Source: a bacterium (lineage in GTDB: Bacteria > Planctomycetota > UBA11346). From it: a stretch of DNA of 7,833 nt. Shown here piece after piece: positions 1 through 7,127 of this stretch. The position numbers were made by a program, and so were the translations under genes. Every line of letters starts with the position of its first letter. The first letter of the stretch is position 1. Below the pieces are notes generated by a model. The model had not been told where the DNA came from and did no database searches. It worked only from the letters and a program-made list of their open reading frames with translations. The stretch spans positions 1 through 7,833 of the forward strand of contig JAIFKN010000161.1 of NCBI GenBank assembly GCA_020049615.1, read 5' to 3'.

Positions 1-136
1 CCAGCGCCATCGTCGCGCCCGTGCGTTTGCCTTTGGGATGGGAAAATCCCATCTTTACGTGTCCTCCGATCTGACCGATGGCCAGCTTCGGGTTCGGGGC
101 GCGCACGATGCGGTGGGAGGTAAGTTCGCTGCTCAT
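1..136 (-). CDS. Unknown protein, N-terminal part only (runs off left edge)
   Basis: A leftward frame is open from an ATG at 136-134 to the window edge and gives 45 residues, starting MSSELTSHRIVRAP and containing the glycine/lysine-rich stretch GHVKMGFSHPKGKRTG. I do not recognise the family. The start is uncertain. An in-frame ATG lies at 148-146. A downstream ATG at 52-50 is the only one preceded by a good ribosome binding site (GGAGG at 67-63, 10 bases upstream), and starting there would leave 17 residues in view. The rightward frame over the same bases is also open, so coding status rests mainly on this start/RBS arrangement and on reading divergently from the next gene. Moderate to low certainty. 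Confidence 0.4.
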   Translation of the reverse strand, partial: MSSELTSHRIVRAPNPKLAIGQIGGHVKMGFSHPKGKRTGATMAL

Positions 137-237
137 CGCCGGTATCATGTCGATATGCAGACTCAGCCGCAACCGCCAGCGTCCGACAGCGTGCCATGCG
201 CCAGAGAACGCGAATGGTGCTCGGACAAGGAAAATAT

Positions 238-266
238 TTGCGAAGAGCGCGATGACCTACTATATA
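238..266 (+). promoter_or_regulatory. Candidate sigma70-type promoter for the polybasic peptide gene
   Basis: TTGCGA (238-243) and TATATA (261-266) are separated by exactly 17 bases. They sit in a locally AT-richer patch within otherwise GC-rich sequence, which makes the match stand out. Transcription would begin near 273 and give a leader of about 60 bases before the ATG at 332. Seen by eye only, with no experimental support. Confidence 0.5.
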
Positions 267-310
267 CGGACGCAAGGTTGCTGATCCCAGCGCCCCCCGT
301 CGAAACCAAC

Positions 311-329
311 CCTTGACCCAAGGAGGTCA
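311..329 (+). promoter_or_regulatory. Strong ribosome binding site inside two alternative small hairpins
   Basis: AAGGAGGT (320-327) is close to a perfect Shine-Dalgarno sequence and lies 4 bases before the ATG at 332. Its 5' half pairs in CCTTG (311-315) with CAAGG (319-323). Alternatively TGACC (314-318) pairs with GGTCA (325-329), which leaves CAAGGA in the loop. The two pairings exclude each other. The stems are only 5 bp, so a regulatory role is speculative, whereas the ribosome binding site itself is clear. Confidence 0.6.
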
Positions 330-331
330 TT

Positions 332-415
332 ATGCCCGCCAAGAAGCCCGCCAAGAAGGTCGCCAAGAAGCCCGCCAAGAAGGTCGCCAAGAAGTCGGCC
401 AAGAAGGCGAAGTAA
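332..415 (+). CDS. 27-residue lysine/alanine-rich polybasic peptide (histone H1 tail-like)
   Basis: The frame encodes Met, six consecutive tetrapeptides of the form xAKK (x = P, P, V, P, V, S), then AK and stop: 13 lysines, no acidic or aromatic residue. Each tetrapeptide is a 12-base unit (xxx GCC AAG AAG) from 335 to 406, and the 24-base pair of units at 347-370 is repeated exactly at 371-394. Such AKK/PAKK repeats are known from the DNA-binding tails of histone H1-like bacterial proteins, but here the tail stands alone. A promoter, a near-consensus ribosome binding site and a perfect terminator hairpin bracket the frame, so it looks like a complete one-gene unit. At 84 bases including the stop it is below the usual minimum length of gene finders. 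Nucleic-acid binding by charge is an inference; a dual-function small RNA is an alternative. Confidence 0.7.
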   Translation: MPAKKPAKKVAKKPAKKVAKKSAKKAK

Positions 416-473
416 CTTCCGCCCAGGCGGACCGCTCAGGCGGCAAGGCCGCCGACTGCGGCGACCTGAACTG

Positions 474-510
474 ATCACCCTCGCCAACCGGCGAGGGTGA
501 TTCGTTTGCT
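474..510 (+). terminator. Rho-independent terminator of the polybasic peptide gene
   Basis: A perfect 12-bp stem (474-485 with 490-501) has a 4-base AACC loop and is followed by a T-rich tract (TTCGTTTGCTATTT). The T tract lies on the right side only, so it terminates rightward transcription from the small gene that ends at 415. The implied transcript from about 273 is roughly 230 bases long. Confidence 0.8.
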
Positions 511-518
511 ATTTGCTT

Positions 519-668
519 GGGGGCTATCGCCCCCACGGCCCGGGGCGGGCCTGCCCCCGGCCTTTGTCGCAGCTCGGTTTTGTCGCAGGCTCCAAAACCG
601 TGGCGGCATCGGCTTCGCCGATTGTATGCCGCCACCGCTGCTCGGCGGCCGCCATCGCTGCGCGATGG
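519..668. repeat. Cluster of five inverted repeats in a gene-free spacer
   Basis: Successive hairpins are seen. They are GGGGGC/GCCCCC (519-534, loop TATC); a 9-bp stem with one C-C mismatch (537-562); CGGTTTT/AAAACCG (575-581 with 594-600); a nested pair with an outer stem 600-607/628-635 and an inner stem 608-613/617-622; and CCATCG/CGATGG (652-657 with 663-668). TTTGTCGCAG also occurs twice (563-572, 579-588), 16 bases apart. No convincing coding frame was seen. The block lies between two convergent units, so part of it may be terminator sequence; the rest could be an intergenic repeat element or a structured RNA. Confidence 0.5.
594..635 (-). terminator. Candidate terminator downstream of selA
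   Basis: Read leftward, the compound hairpin at 635-600 (outer 8-bp stem, inner 6-bp stem) is followed at once by GGTTTTGG, a short T tract at 597-594. It lies about 50 bases after the selA stop at 683. The T run is only four bases and the stem carries a 5-base bulge, so this is a weaker candidate than the opposing terminator at 474-510. Confidence 0.35.
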
Positions 669-682
669 GATTTCAATGGCGC

Positions 683-2053
683 TCAGCAGACGAGGGATGA
701 GACAGCTTTTACCAGCAAATCTGAGTCGCCGTCACGCAAGCTGCGGCAGTCGGCGATGGCGGTGCCCCCCTCCAGGCGGACGAAGACGCTCGGCTCGCCG
801 AGACGCAGGCGGCGGGCGAGTTCGCCGGCGGCGATGCCGGGCACGGACAAGCGGACACCGACGCTCGGGAGGCCCTCGTCCGGGGCGCTGCCGCTGCCGA
901 CGTAGGCGAGCGTGTCGACGACGGTGGCGCGTGCACCGACCGACTGCAGCGCCTCGGCCAGGCGGACAGCCTCGTCGCGCACCGACTCGAGCGGTCGCGA
1001 GGCCATCGCCCAGAACGGGATGCGCTCGCGCCAATCGCCGTTGATGAAGTGGACCAGGGTCGCCTCGAGCGCCGCCAGGGTCAGCTTGCACACCCGGAAC
1101 ATGCGCGCCGACGGGTGCGCGCGCATGCGCTTCACCGCCTCGGCGCTGCCGACGAGGATGCCGGCCTGCGGCCCGCCGAGCAGCTTGTCGCCGCTGAAGC
1201 AGCAGGCCGAGACGCCAGCTTTCACCGAATCCACCACCATCGGCTCGTCGGCCAGGCCGATGCTCGATAGCGGCACCAGCGCACCGCTGCCGAGGTCGTC
1301 GAGGGCGAGCAGGCCGCGGGAGCGGGCAAGGACAGCGAGTTCCGCGGCCCCGGGAGTGCCGGCGAAGCCGCGCACGCGGTAGTTGCTGGTATGGACGTGC
1401 AGCAGGGCGGCGGTCTGCGGGGTGATCGCCTGCTCGTAGTCGCGCAGGTGGGTGCGGTTGGTGCAGCCGACCTCGACCAGCTTGCAACCGGACATCGCCA
1501 TGACGTCGGGCATGCGGTAGGAGCCGCCGATTTCGACCAGTTGGCCGCGCGAGACGATGACCTCGCGCCCGGCGGTCAGCGCCGAGAGCATCAGCATGGT
1601 GGCGGCGGCGTTGTTGTTGACCACCGTCGCCGCCTCGCAGCCGGTCAATTCGCAGAGCATGCGCTCGATGCGCTCCTCGCGCAGGCTGCGATCGCCGGTC
1701 GACAGGCTGGCCTGGACCGGGGTGCTGCCGGCCGCCTCGACCAGCGCGGCGATGGCGCTGGCCGGCAGCGGGCTGCGGCCGAGTCCGGTGTGCAGCAGGA
1801 TGCCGCTGGCGTTGACCGCGCGGCGCAGGGCCGGCACCGCCAGGCGGCGCACCCGGCCGCTCAGCTCGGCTGTGATCTGCGGGACGGGCGGCGGCGCCGT
1901 ACCCGCGAGTGCTGCGCTGCGCAACTCGGCGAGCAGGCTGCGCAGGCAGTGTCGCACCAGGCCGTGGCCGTGGGCGGCGACCAGGTCGCGCACCGCTGGC
2001 GTTTCGAGCACGGCACCGGCGGCGGGCAGCAGTCGCAACGGATTGTCGGTCAT
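683..2053 (-). CDS. selA: L-seryl-tRNA(Sec) selenium transferase (selenocysteine synthase) family
   Basis: The product has 456 residues, close to the usual SelA length (E. coli about 463). SelA is a cytoplasmic PLP enzyme that converts seryl-tRNA(Sec) to selenocysteinyl-tRNA(Sec) using selenophosphate. Family signatures are clear: VNNNAAA (145-151), SRGQLVEIGGSYRMPDVM (168-185), EVGCTNRT (194-201), HTSNYRVRGF (221-230), DDLGSG (252-257) and FSGDKLLGGPQAG (286-298). K290 in the last motif is the expected PLP lysine. R317 and R320 fit the arginine pair that precedes TLAALEATL. Some usually conserved sites differ: HTG for HTN at 88-90, RSLR for the RG-R element near 123-126, and RVCK for RVDK at 320-323. 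The ATG lies 9 bases after the stop of the upstream hydrolase gene, with no strong ribosome binding site, suggesting translational coupling. No selB, selC or selD is visible, so use in selenocysteine synthesis is inferred from the family. Confidence 0.88.
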   Translation of the reverse strand: MTDNPLRLLPAAGAVLETPAVRDLVAAHGHGLVRHCLRSLLAELRSAALAGTAPPPVPQITAELSGRVRRLAVPALRRAVNASGILLHTGLGRSPLPASAIAALVEAAGSTPVQASLSTGDRSLREERIERMLCELTGCEAATVVNNNAAATMLMLSALTAGREVIVSRGQLVEIGGSYRMPDVMAMSGCKLVEVGCTNRTHLRDYEQAITPQTAALLHVHTSNYRVRGFAGTPGAAELAVLARSRGLLALDDLGSGALVPLSSIGLADEPMVVDSVKAGVSACCFSGDKLLGGPQAGILVGSAEAVKRMRAHPSARMFRVCKLTLAALEATLVHFINGDWRERIPFWAMASRPLESVRDEAVRLAEALQSVGARATVVDTLAYVGSGSAPDEGLPSVGVRLSVPGIAAGELARRLRLGEPSVFVRLEGGTAIADCRSLRDGDSDLLVKAVSSLVC

Positions 2054-2062
2054 GCCGGCAGA

Positions 2063-4219
2063 CTACGGCCGGCGGACGGCCTTCCAGCCGAGGTGGCCGC
2101 GGAACGGCGGCGGACGCAGGTCGAGGACGCCGCCAGGATGGACCAGTTGCTGCCCACCGATCTGCCCGCCGGCGGTCGCATCCCACCACTCGACCGCGAT
2201 GGTGCCGGCCGCTCCTTCGTCGCTCAGGCGGATGCGGGCATCCTCGACCAGCGGCATCTCGCCGCCGCGGGCGCCCCAGCCCGCCGCCAGGACGTAGCCG
2301 ATGGCCCGGCCCGGGCGGATCCACGCCCGGCTCCACAGCTTCTCGGACGGCGCTTCCGCGACCAGGGCGAGACTGCGCGCCGCGGGACCGCGCAGGTCCT
2401 CGCCCTCGGCGAAGCGGCGCACGGCGCCGAACGGGGCCCAGCGGTTCCCCTGGTCGACCCACTCCCACCACCACAGCATCGGCGCGGCGGCGTGGCCGGA
2501 GACCAGGCCGATCCAACCGCCGATCAGGTGGTCGACGGCCCGGAAATCCTCGGGACTGGCGCCGCTGCTGGCGCCGAACTCGGTGACCAGCACCGGCTTG
2601 GCGAAGCGGGAGAGGCCGCGGGCCGGATCGTGCAGGCTGCCGGCGAGGATGTCGGCGAGCGGTGCCGGATCCCGGTCGGCCCTGGCCCGCCGGTAGGCGT
2701 CCAGGCACAGGTAGTCGATCCCCGGCAGGGCGGCGATGTCCGGATTGACGCGGCGGTAATCGCCCGCCCAGTGCGTGGCGACCGGCCGGCCGCTGGGATC
2801 GAGGAGGTGGAAGCGCGCCGCGGCCTGTTCATGCCAGCGTACCAGTGGTTCGCCCCGGCCGGCGGTCAGGTCGATCTCGCTCCACAGCTTCCAGCCCCAC
2901 ACCGCCGGATGGTCGGCGTAGCGCGCGACGAGGTAGCGGCGCACGCGGTCCTGGAAGGCCAGGGCCTCGGGGTGGGTGAATATCTGCGCCGCATCGCTGC
3001 ATGGTCCGCCGTTGAGCCGGTTGAGCGGGTTGTCCTTCCATTCGCGGTCGGCGGATGGGCTCGCCTGGCCATGGTTGTTGATCACCAGCTTGAGCCGGAT
3101 GCCGCGGCTCCAGGCATGGTCGAGGATGGCGTCGAGACGCTCGGCATTGGCCAGGCTGGGCGCATGCAGGCCGTGGTAGCCGGGCCAATCCTCGCGCCAG
3201 GCCGGCGCCAGGTTCCAACTGCTCAGCCACACCTCGGCGGCATCGCCGCCACTCAGGGCCAGCCGATCGAGAATGGCGGCGTAGGTCAGCGTGCCGCGCG
3301 CCGGGGTCAGCCTGGTGCCGTTGACATCCTCGCTGCGCAGGTCGTAGGTGTTGTTGACGTTGAGACCGATCGGCCACCACAGTTGGCCGTCGATGCTGAA
3401 GAAGCGCGGATCGCCGGGATCGACGCGGACGATCCCGGTCGACGCCACACCGCTCGCCTCGACTGGCGGCAGCTCGATGCGAGCGCTGCCACCCGACGAC
3501 CACAGAGCGCGCAGCTCCAGCGTATGCCGGCCGGGCAGGCGCGGCCGGAAGCGGCAGGCGAGGTGCAGTGGTCCGCTCGGCCGCATGTCCTCGCGGTCGC
3601 CACGGTCGACCGAACGCATCGGTTCGCGCAGGAACGCCTCGACCTCGCGCACGGTACTGCCCGGTTCGGTGATCCGCAGGGTCACCAGCGGATCGTCGCC
3701 CCAGGCATCCACCGGAACCGGCTCCAGGCTGAGCGTGACCGTGTAGCGTTCGCCGACCGCCAGATGGGATGGCCCAGGCTGCACGGCGATGAGCCGCGGC
3801 GTGGTCGCGGGTTCGACCACGGAGCCGGCCTGGACATCGATGCCGATGCGTGCCCGGCTGGATGTCGCCGACCACAGGAACACGCCCAGCCTAGCGCTGC
3901 GCCGCAGCGGCGTCCAGCCCGCGGGCGGCGGCTCGGCCGCAAGCACTGCCCCGGCGGAGAGGTCGACGCTGAAGCGGTGGCGGCCCGGTGCCAGGCACGA
4001 GGCCAGCGGGCGCTGCCACCAGCCGCCGTCGCGATCGATGGCGCAGACGCCGACACCGAGATCGGCGGGGGCGGACGTCGGCACGGTGACCTCGACCACG
4101 ACCCGGCCGGTGCCGACCGGCATCGGTTGCTCATGCACAGTGGTTAGCGGCGCGTGCAACTCGACGTCCACCGCGACCAGCAGGCGGCACAGGGCGAGGA
4201 GGGTCAGCAGCCAATGCAC
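2063..4219 (-). CDS. Secreted glycoside-hydrolase-like protein, clan GH-A-type TIM barrel with N-terminal beta domains
   Basis: A product of 718 residues from a GTG start; an in-frame TGA lies 9 bases upstream and the next Met is at residue 33. The GTG start gives a hydrophobic N-terminus (residues 3-17) that looks like a signal peptide. Residues about 20-265 lack catalytic motifs and read as two beta-sandwich or Ig-like modules. A TIM-barrel hydrolase region begins at RFFSIDGQLWWPIGLN (272-287). Its WGWKLWSEID segment (441-450) gives E448 as the likely acid/base, with Ser where clan GH-A enzymes usually have Asn. KPVLVTEFG (541-549) gives E547 as the likely nucleophile. The W-rich segment MLWWWEW (581-587) suits a sugar-binding barrel end. 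The C-terminal 110 residues look like a further beta domain. It may act on a polysaccharide outside the cytoplasm; the substrate cannot be read. It lies 45 bases after thrH and 9 before selA. Confidence 0.75.
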   Translation of the reverse strand: MHWLLTLLALCRLLVAVDVELHAPLTTVHEQPMPVGTGRVVVEVTVPTSAPADLGVGVCAIDRDGGWWQRPLASCLAPGRHRFSVDLSAGAVLAAEPPPAGWTPLRRSARLGVFLWSATSSRARIGIDVQAGSVVEPATTPRLIAVQPGPSHLAVGERYTVTLSLEPVPVDAWGDDPLVTLRITEPGSTVREVEAFLREPMRSVDRGDREDMRPSGPLHLACRFRPRLPGRHTLELRALWSSGGSARIELPPVEASGVASTGIVRVDPGDPRFFSIDGQLWWPIGLNVNNTYDLRSEDVNGTRLTPARGTLTYAAILDRLALSGGDAAEVWLSSWNLAPAWREDWPGYHGLHAPSLANAERLDAILDHAWSRGIRLKLVINNHGQASPSADREWKDNPLNRLNGGPCSDAAQIFTHPEALAFQDRVRRYLVARYADHPAVWGWKLWSEIDLTAGRGEPLVRWHEQAAARFHLLDPSGRPVATHWAGDYRRVNPDIAALPGIDYLCLDAYRRARADRDPAPLADILAGSLHDPARGLSRFAKPVLVTEFGASSGASPEDFRAVDHLIGGWIGLVSGHAAAPMLWWWEWVDQGNRWAPFGAVRRFAEGEDLRGPAARSLALVAEAPSEKLWSRAWIRPGRAIGYVLAAGWGARGGEMPLVEDARIRLSDEGAAGTIAVEWWDATAGGQIGGQQLVHPGGVLDLRPPPFRGHLGWKAVRRP

Positions 4220-4264
4220 GGCGCGATCATGCCGGCGGCAGCGGCAGGGAAAGCCGCCGCGCCG

Positions 4265-4885
4265 TCAGCCGGCGGTCAGGAAGGCCTCGACCCGGGTGCG
4301 CAGGGCCTGGTGGTCCTGGACCACGGGGAACTGCGGGAAGTCGCGCACCACAGTGGAACTCGGCTTGAACAGGATGCCCTGGTCCGCCGCCCCGAGCATG
4401 GCGGTGTCGTTGTAGGAGTCGCCGACCGCGCAGACGCGGAAGGCGATCTGCTTGAAGGCGTTGACGCTGTGGCGCTTCTGGTCCGGCATGCGCAGCCGGT
4501 AGCCGGCGATGCGGCCGGACGCCTCGATGTCGAGGGTGTGGCAGAACAGGGTCGGCCAGCCGAGCTTGCGCATCAACGGGTGGGCGAACTGGGCGAAGGT
4601 GTCGGAGAGGATGATGACCTGGGTGCGCTCGCGCGCCCAGGCGAGGAACTCCGCCGCGCCAGGCAACGGTTCGAGCGAGCCGATGACCTGGTGGATGGTG
4701 TCGATACGGATGCCTTCGCGATCGAGGATGGCGAGGCGGCCGCGCATCAGCTTGTCGTAGTCGGGTTCGTCGCGGGTGGTCCGGCGCAGCTCGGCTATGC
4801 CGGTCTTCTCGGCCACGCCGATCCATATCTCGGGGACGAGGACGCCTTCGAGGTCCATGGCGAGGATGGCAGGGCTGGTGCTCAT
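4265..4885 (-). CDS. thrH: Phosphoserine phosphatase / phosphoserine:homoserine phosphotransferase ThrH
   Basis: A product of 206 residues, matching the length of Pseudomonas ThrH (about 205), and similar along its whole length. ThrH is a cytoplasmic HAD-superfamily enzyme that dephosphorylates phosphoserine and can pass the phosphate to homoserine, linking serine and threonine synthesis. HAD motifs are visible: DLEGV with nucleophile D11 and E13 (the DxE form typical of ThrH), SDT with S94, K145 in the motif III region, and GDSYND with D156 and D160. Further ThrH-typical stretches are [14 protein letters not shown] (17-30), [12 protein letters not shown] (36-47) and FPQFP (183-187). The ATG at 4885 was preferred over one 23 codons upstream because that extension is basic, unlike the family, and overlaps the heptad repeat. 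It is the first gene of the leftward thrH, hydrolase, selA run. Confidence 0.93.
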   Translation of the reverse strand: MSTSPAILAMDLEGVLVPEIWIGVAEKTGIAELRRTTRDEPDYDKLMRGRLAILDREGIRIDTIHQVIGSLEPLPGAAEFLAWARERTQVIILSDTFAQFAHPLMRKLGWPTLFCHTLDIEASGRIAGYRLRMPDQKRHSVNAFKQIAFRVCAVGDSYNDTAMLGAADQGILFKPSSTVVRDFPQFPVVQDHQALRTRVEAFLTAG

Positions 4886-4925
4886 GCGGGCGGCAGTGTG
4901 CGGCGGACGTCGGGGCCGCAAGACA

Positions 4926-5060
4926 CAGGCTTGAGGCTTGAGGTCCATGGTCACCCGCAGGCGCGCGATGATGGTCGGGCTTGGTAAACGAATGAACTGC
5001 CAACTACGCTTGCGCCTGGTGCAACGGACCTCAGGCCTCAGACCTAAAGCCTCAAGCCTG
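4926..5060. repeat. Inverted pair of heptameric tandem repeat tracts
   Basis: The left arm (4926-4946) is three 7-base units of the GAGGCTT type, read rightward. The right arm (5026-5060) is five units of the same type in the opposite orientation. Read from their outer ends, both arms start with CAGGCTT then GAGGCTT, and both end with GAGGTCC; the right arm has two extra heptads (TAGGTCT, GAGGCCT) in the middle. The arms could pair into a long stem around a 79-base spacer. The block fills most of the divergent thrH/exbD spacer (4886-5124), which otherwise shows no gene. Confidence 0.75.
4981..5010 (+). promoter_or_regulatory. Weak candidate promoter for the exbD-like gene
   Basis: TTGGTA (4981-4986) and TACGCT (5005-5010) are 18 bases apart in the AT-richer centre of the divergent spacer, between the two heptad tracts. 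A transcript from here would carry the right-hand heptad tract in its leader. The match is poor and no better one was seen. Confidence 0.25.
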
Positions 5061-5124
5061 CTGGAGGCAATGGCCCTCTGAACCGCCGCCAGCCCGGCAC
5101 GTTCCCCCCAGCGGAGGACCCGTC

Positions 5125-5631
5125 ATGCGCCGAATCCTGCCCGCCATGGGTACCCCCGAGCTCGACCTCGTACCGCTGGTCGACTGCATCTTCCTCATCC
5201 TGCTGTTCTTCATCCTCTGCGGCCGGCTGACCACCGATGCCCAGACCGAGCAGGTCACCGTGCCGCCGGCGCGCAGCGCCCAGACGCGGCCCACCACCAC
5301 CGAACGCATCGTGGTCAACGTGCGGGCCGGTGAGCGGCCGGCCCTCTCCTTCGTTGGCGGCGGCGGCTGGATCGACCTCGCCAGCGGCTGGGCTCCGGTA
5401 CGCCAGCGCCTGGACGCGATCTGGAACGCCGCGGAAAAGCGCGACAGCAACGGACATCAGGTCGCCAACGTCATCCTGGAGGTGCGCGCCGACGAGGTGC
5501 TGCCCTACCGCCTGGTCCAGGAGCTGCAGCAGATCGCCGCCGATTCGGTCGATCCCGCGACCCTGGCTCCGGGCCGGGCGGTGCAGCGCAGCTTCGTCAA
5601 CGTCGACTTCGCCGTGGTGCCGCCCGGCTGA
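5125..5631 (+). CDS. ExbD/TolR-family biopolymer transport protein
   Basis: A product of 168 residues with the ExbD/TolR layout: a short cytoplasmic N-terminus, one transmembrane helix (about 15-34) and a periplasmic domain (about 35-168). LDLVPLVDCIFLILLFFIL (13-31) carries the conserved membrane aspartate D20, which in ExbD/TolR takes part in proton flow through the ExbB/TolQ motor. The C-terminal domain has the expected beta/alpha pattern, including VILEVRADEVLPYRLVQELQ (121-140). GGAGGA at 5113-5118, 6 bases before the ATG, supports this start. ExbD normally works with an ExbB/TolQ partner encoded next to it; neither neighbour here is one. ThrH is divergent on one side, and the protease converges on the other with 3 bases between stop codons. 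The partner is probably encoded elsewhere. ExbD and TolR cannot be told apart from this sequence alone. Confidence 0.85.
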   Translation: MRRILPAMGTPELDLVPLVDCIFLILLFFILCGRLTTDAQTEQVTVPPARSAQTRPTTTERIVVNVRAGERPALSFVGGGGWIDLASGWAPVRQRLDAIWNAAEKRDSNGHQVANVILEVRADEVLPYRLVQELQQIAADSVDPATLAPGRAVQRSFVNVDFAVVPPG

Positions 5632-5634
5632 GGC

Positions 5635-7018
<1,384 letters not shown>

Positions 7019-7127
7019 GCCAGCCAAGACGCCGGCCCGCTCCAGACCTGTCCTGCAGACCGGACACGTCTGCCGATGGCATCGCTGCACCAGGCGCATA
7101 GCGTTCCGCCGCAACAGGAGCCTTCCG

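Noticed and set aside
38..316. A 92-codon rightward frame at the left end
   Set aside because: No ribosome binding site before the ATG, no recognisable motif, and it runs through the likely promoter of the small gene.
335..406. Short direct repeats considered as a CRISPR or minisatellite array
   Set aside because: The 12-base units are adjacent with no spacers and are explained by the repeated xAKK codons.
163..635. Leftward frames across the polybasic gene that encode repeated hydrophobic LLGGLLGDLL or FLATFLAG peptides
   Set aside because: They are the complement of the 12-base repeat coding for xAKK. Promoter, ribosome binding site and terminator all point rightward.
535..685. Possible selenocysteine readthrough of the selA UGA stop, giving a Cys-Sec end with a hairpin nearby
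   Set aside because: The product already has the normal family length at the UGA, and the hairpin shows no feature specific to a bacterial SECIS element.
732..2708. A 658-codon leftward frame overlapping selA and the hydrolase gene in another phase
   Set aside because: Arginine/proline/alanine-rich composition without recognisable motifs; selA occupies the correct phase here.
1391..4147. A 918-codon open frame on the + strand, antisense to the hydrolase and selA genes
   Set aside because: Its translation is low-complexity and rich in R, A, G and Q, typical of the shadow of a GC-rich gene. The opposite strand has two well-supported genes with family motifs.
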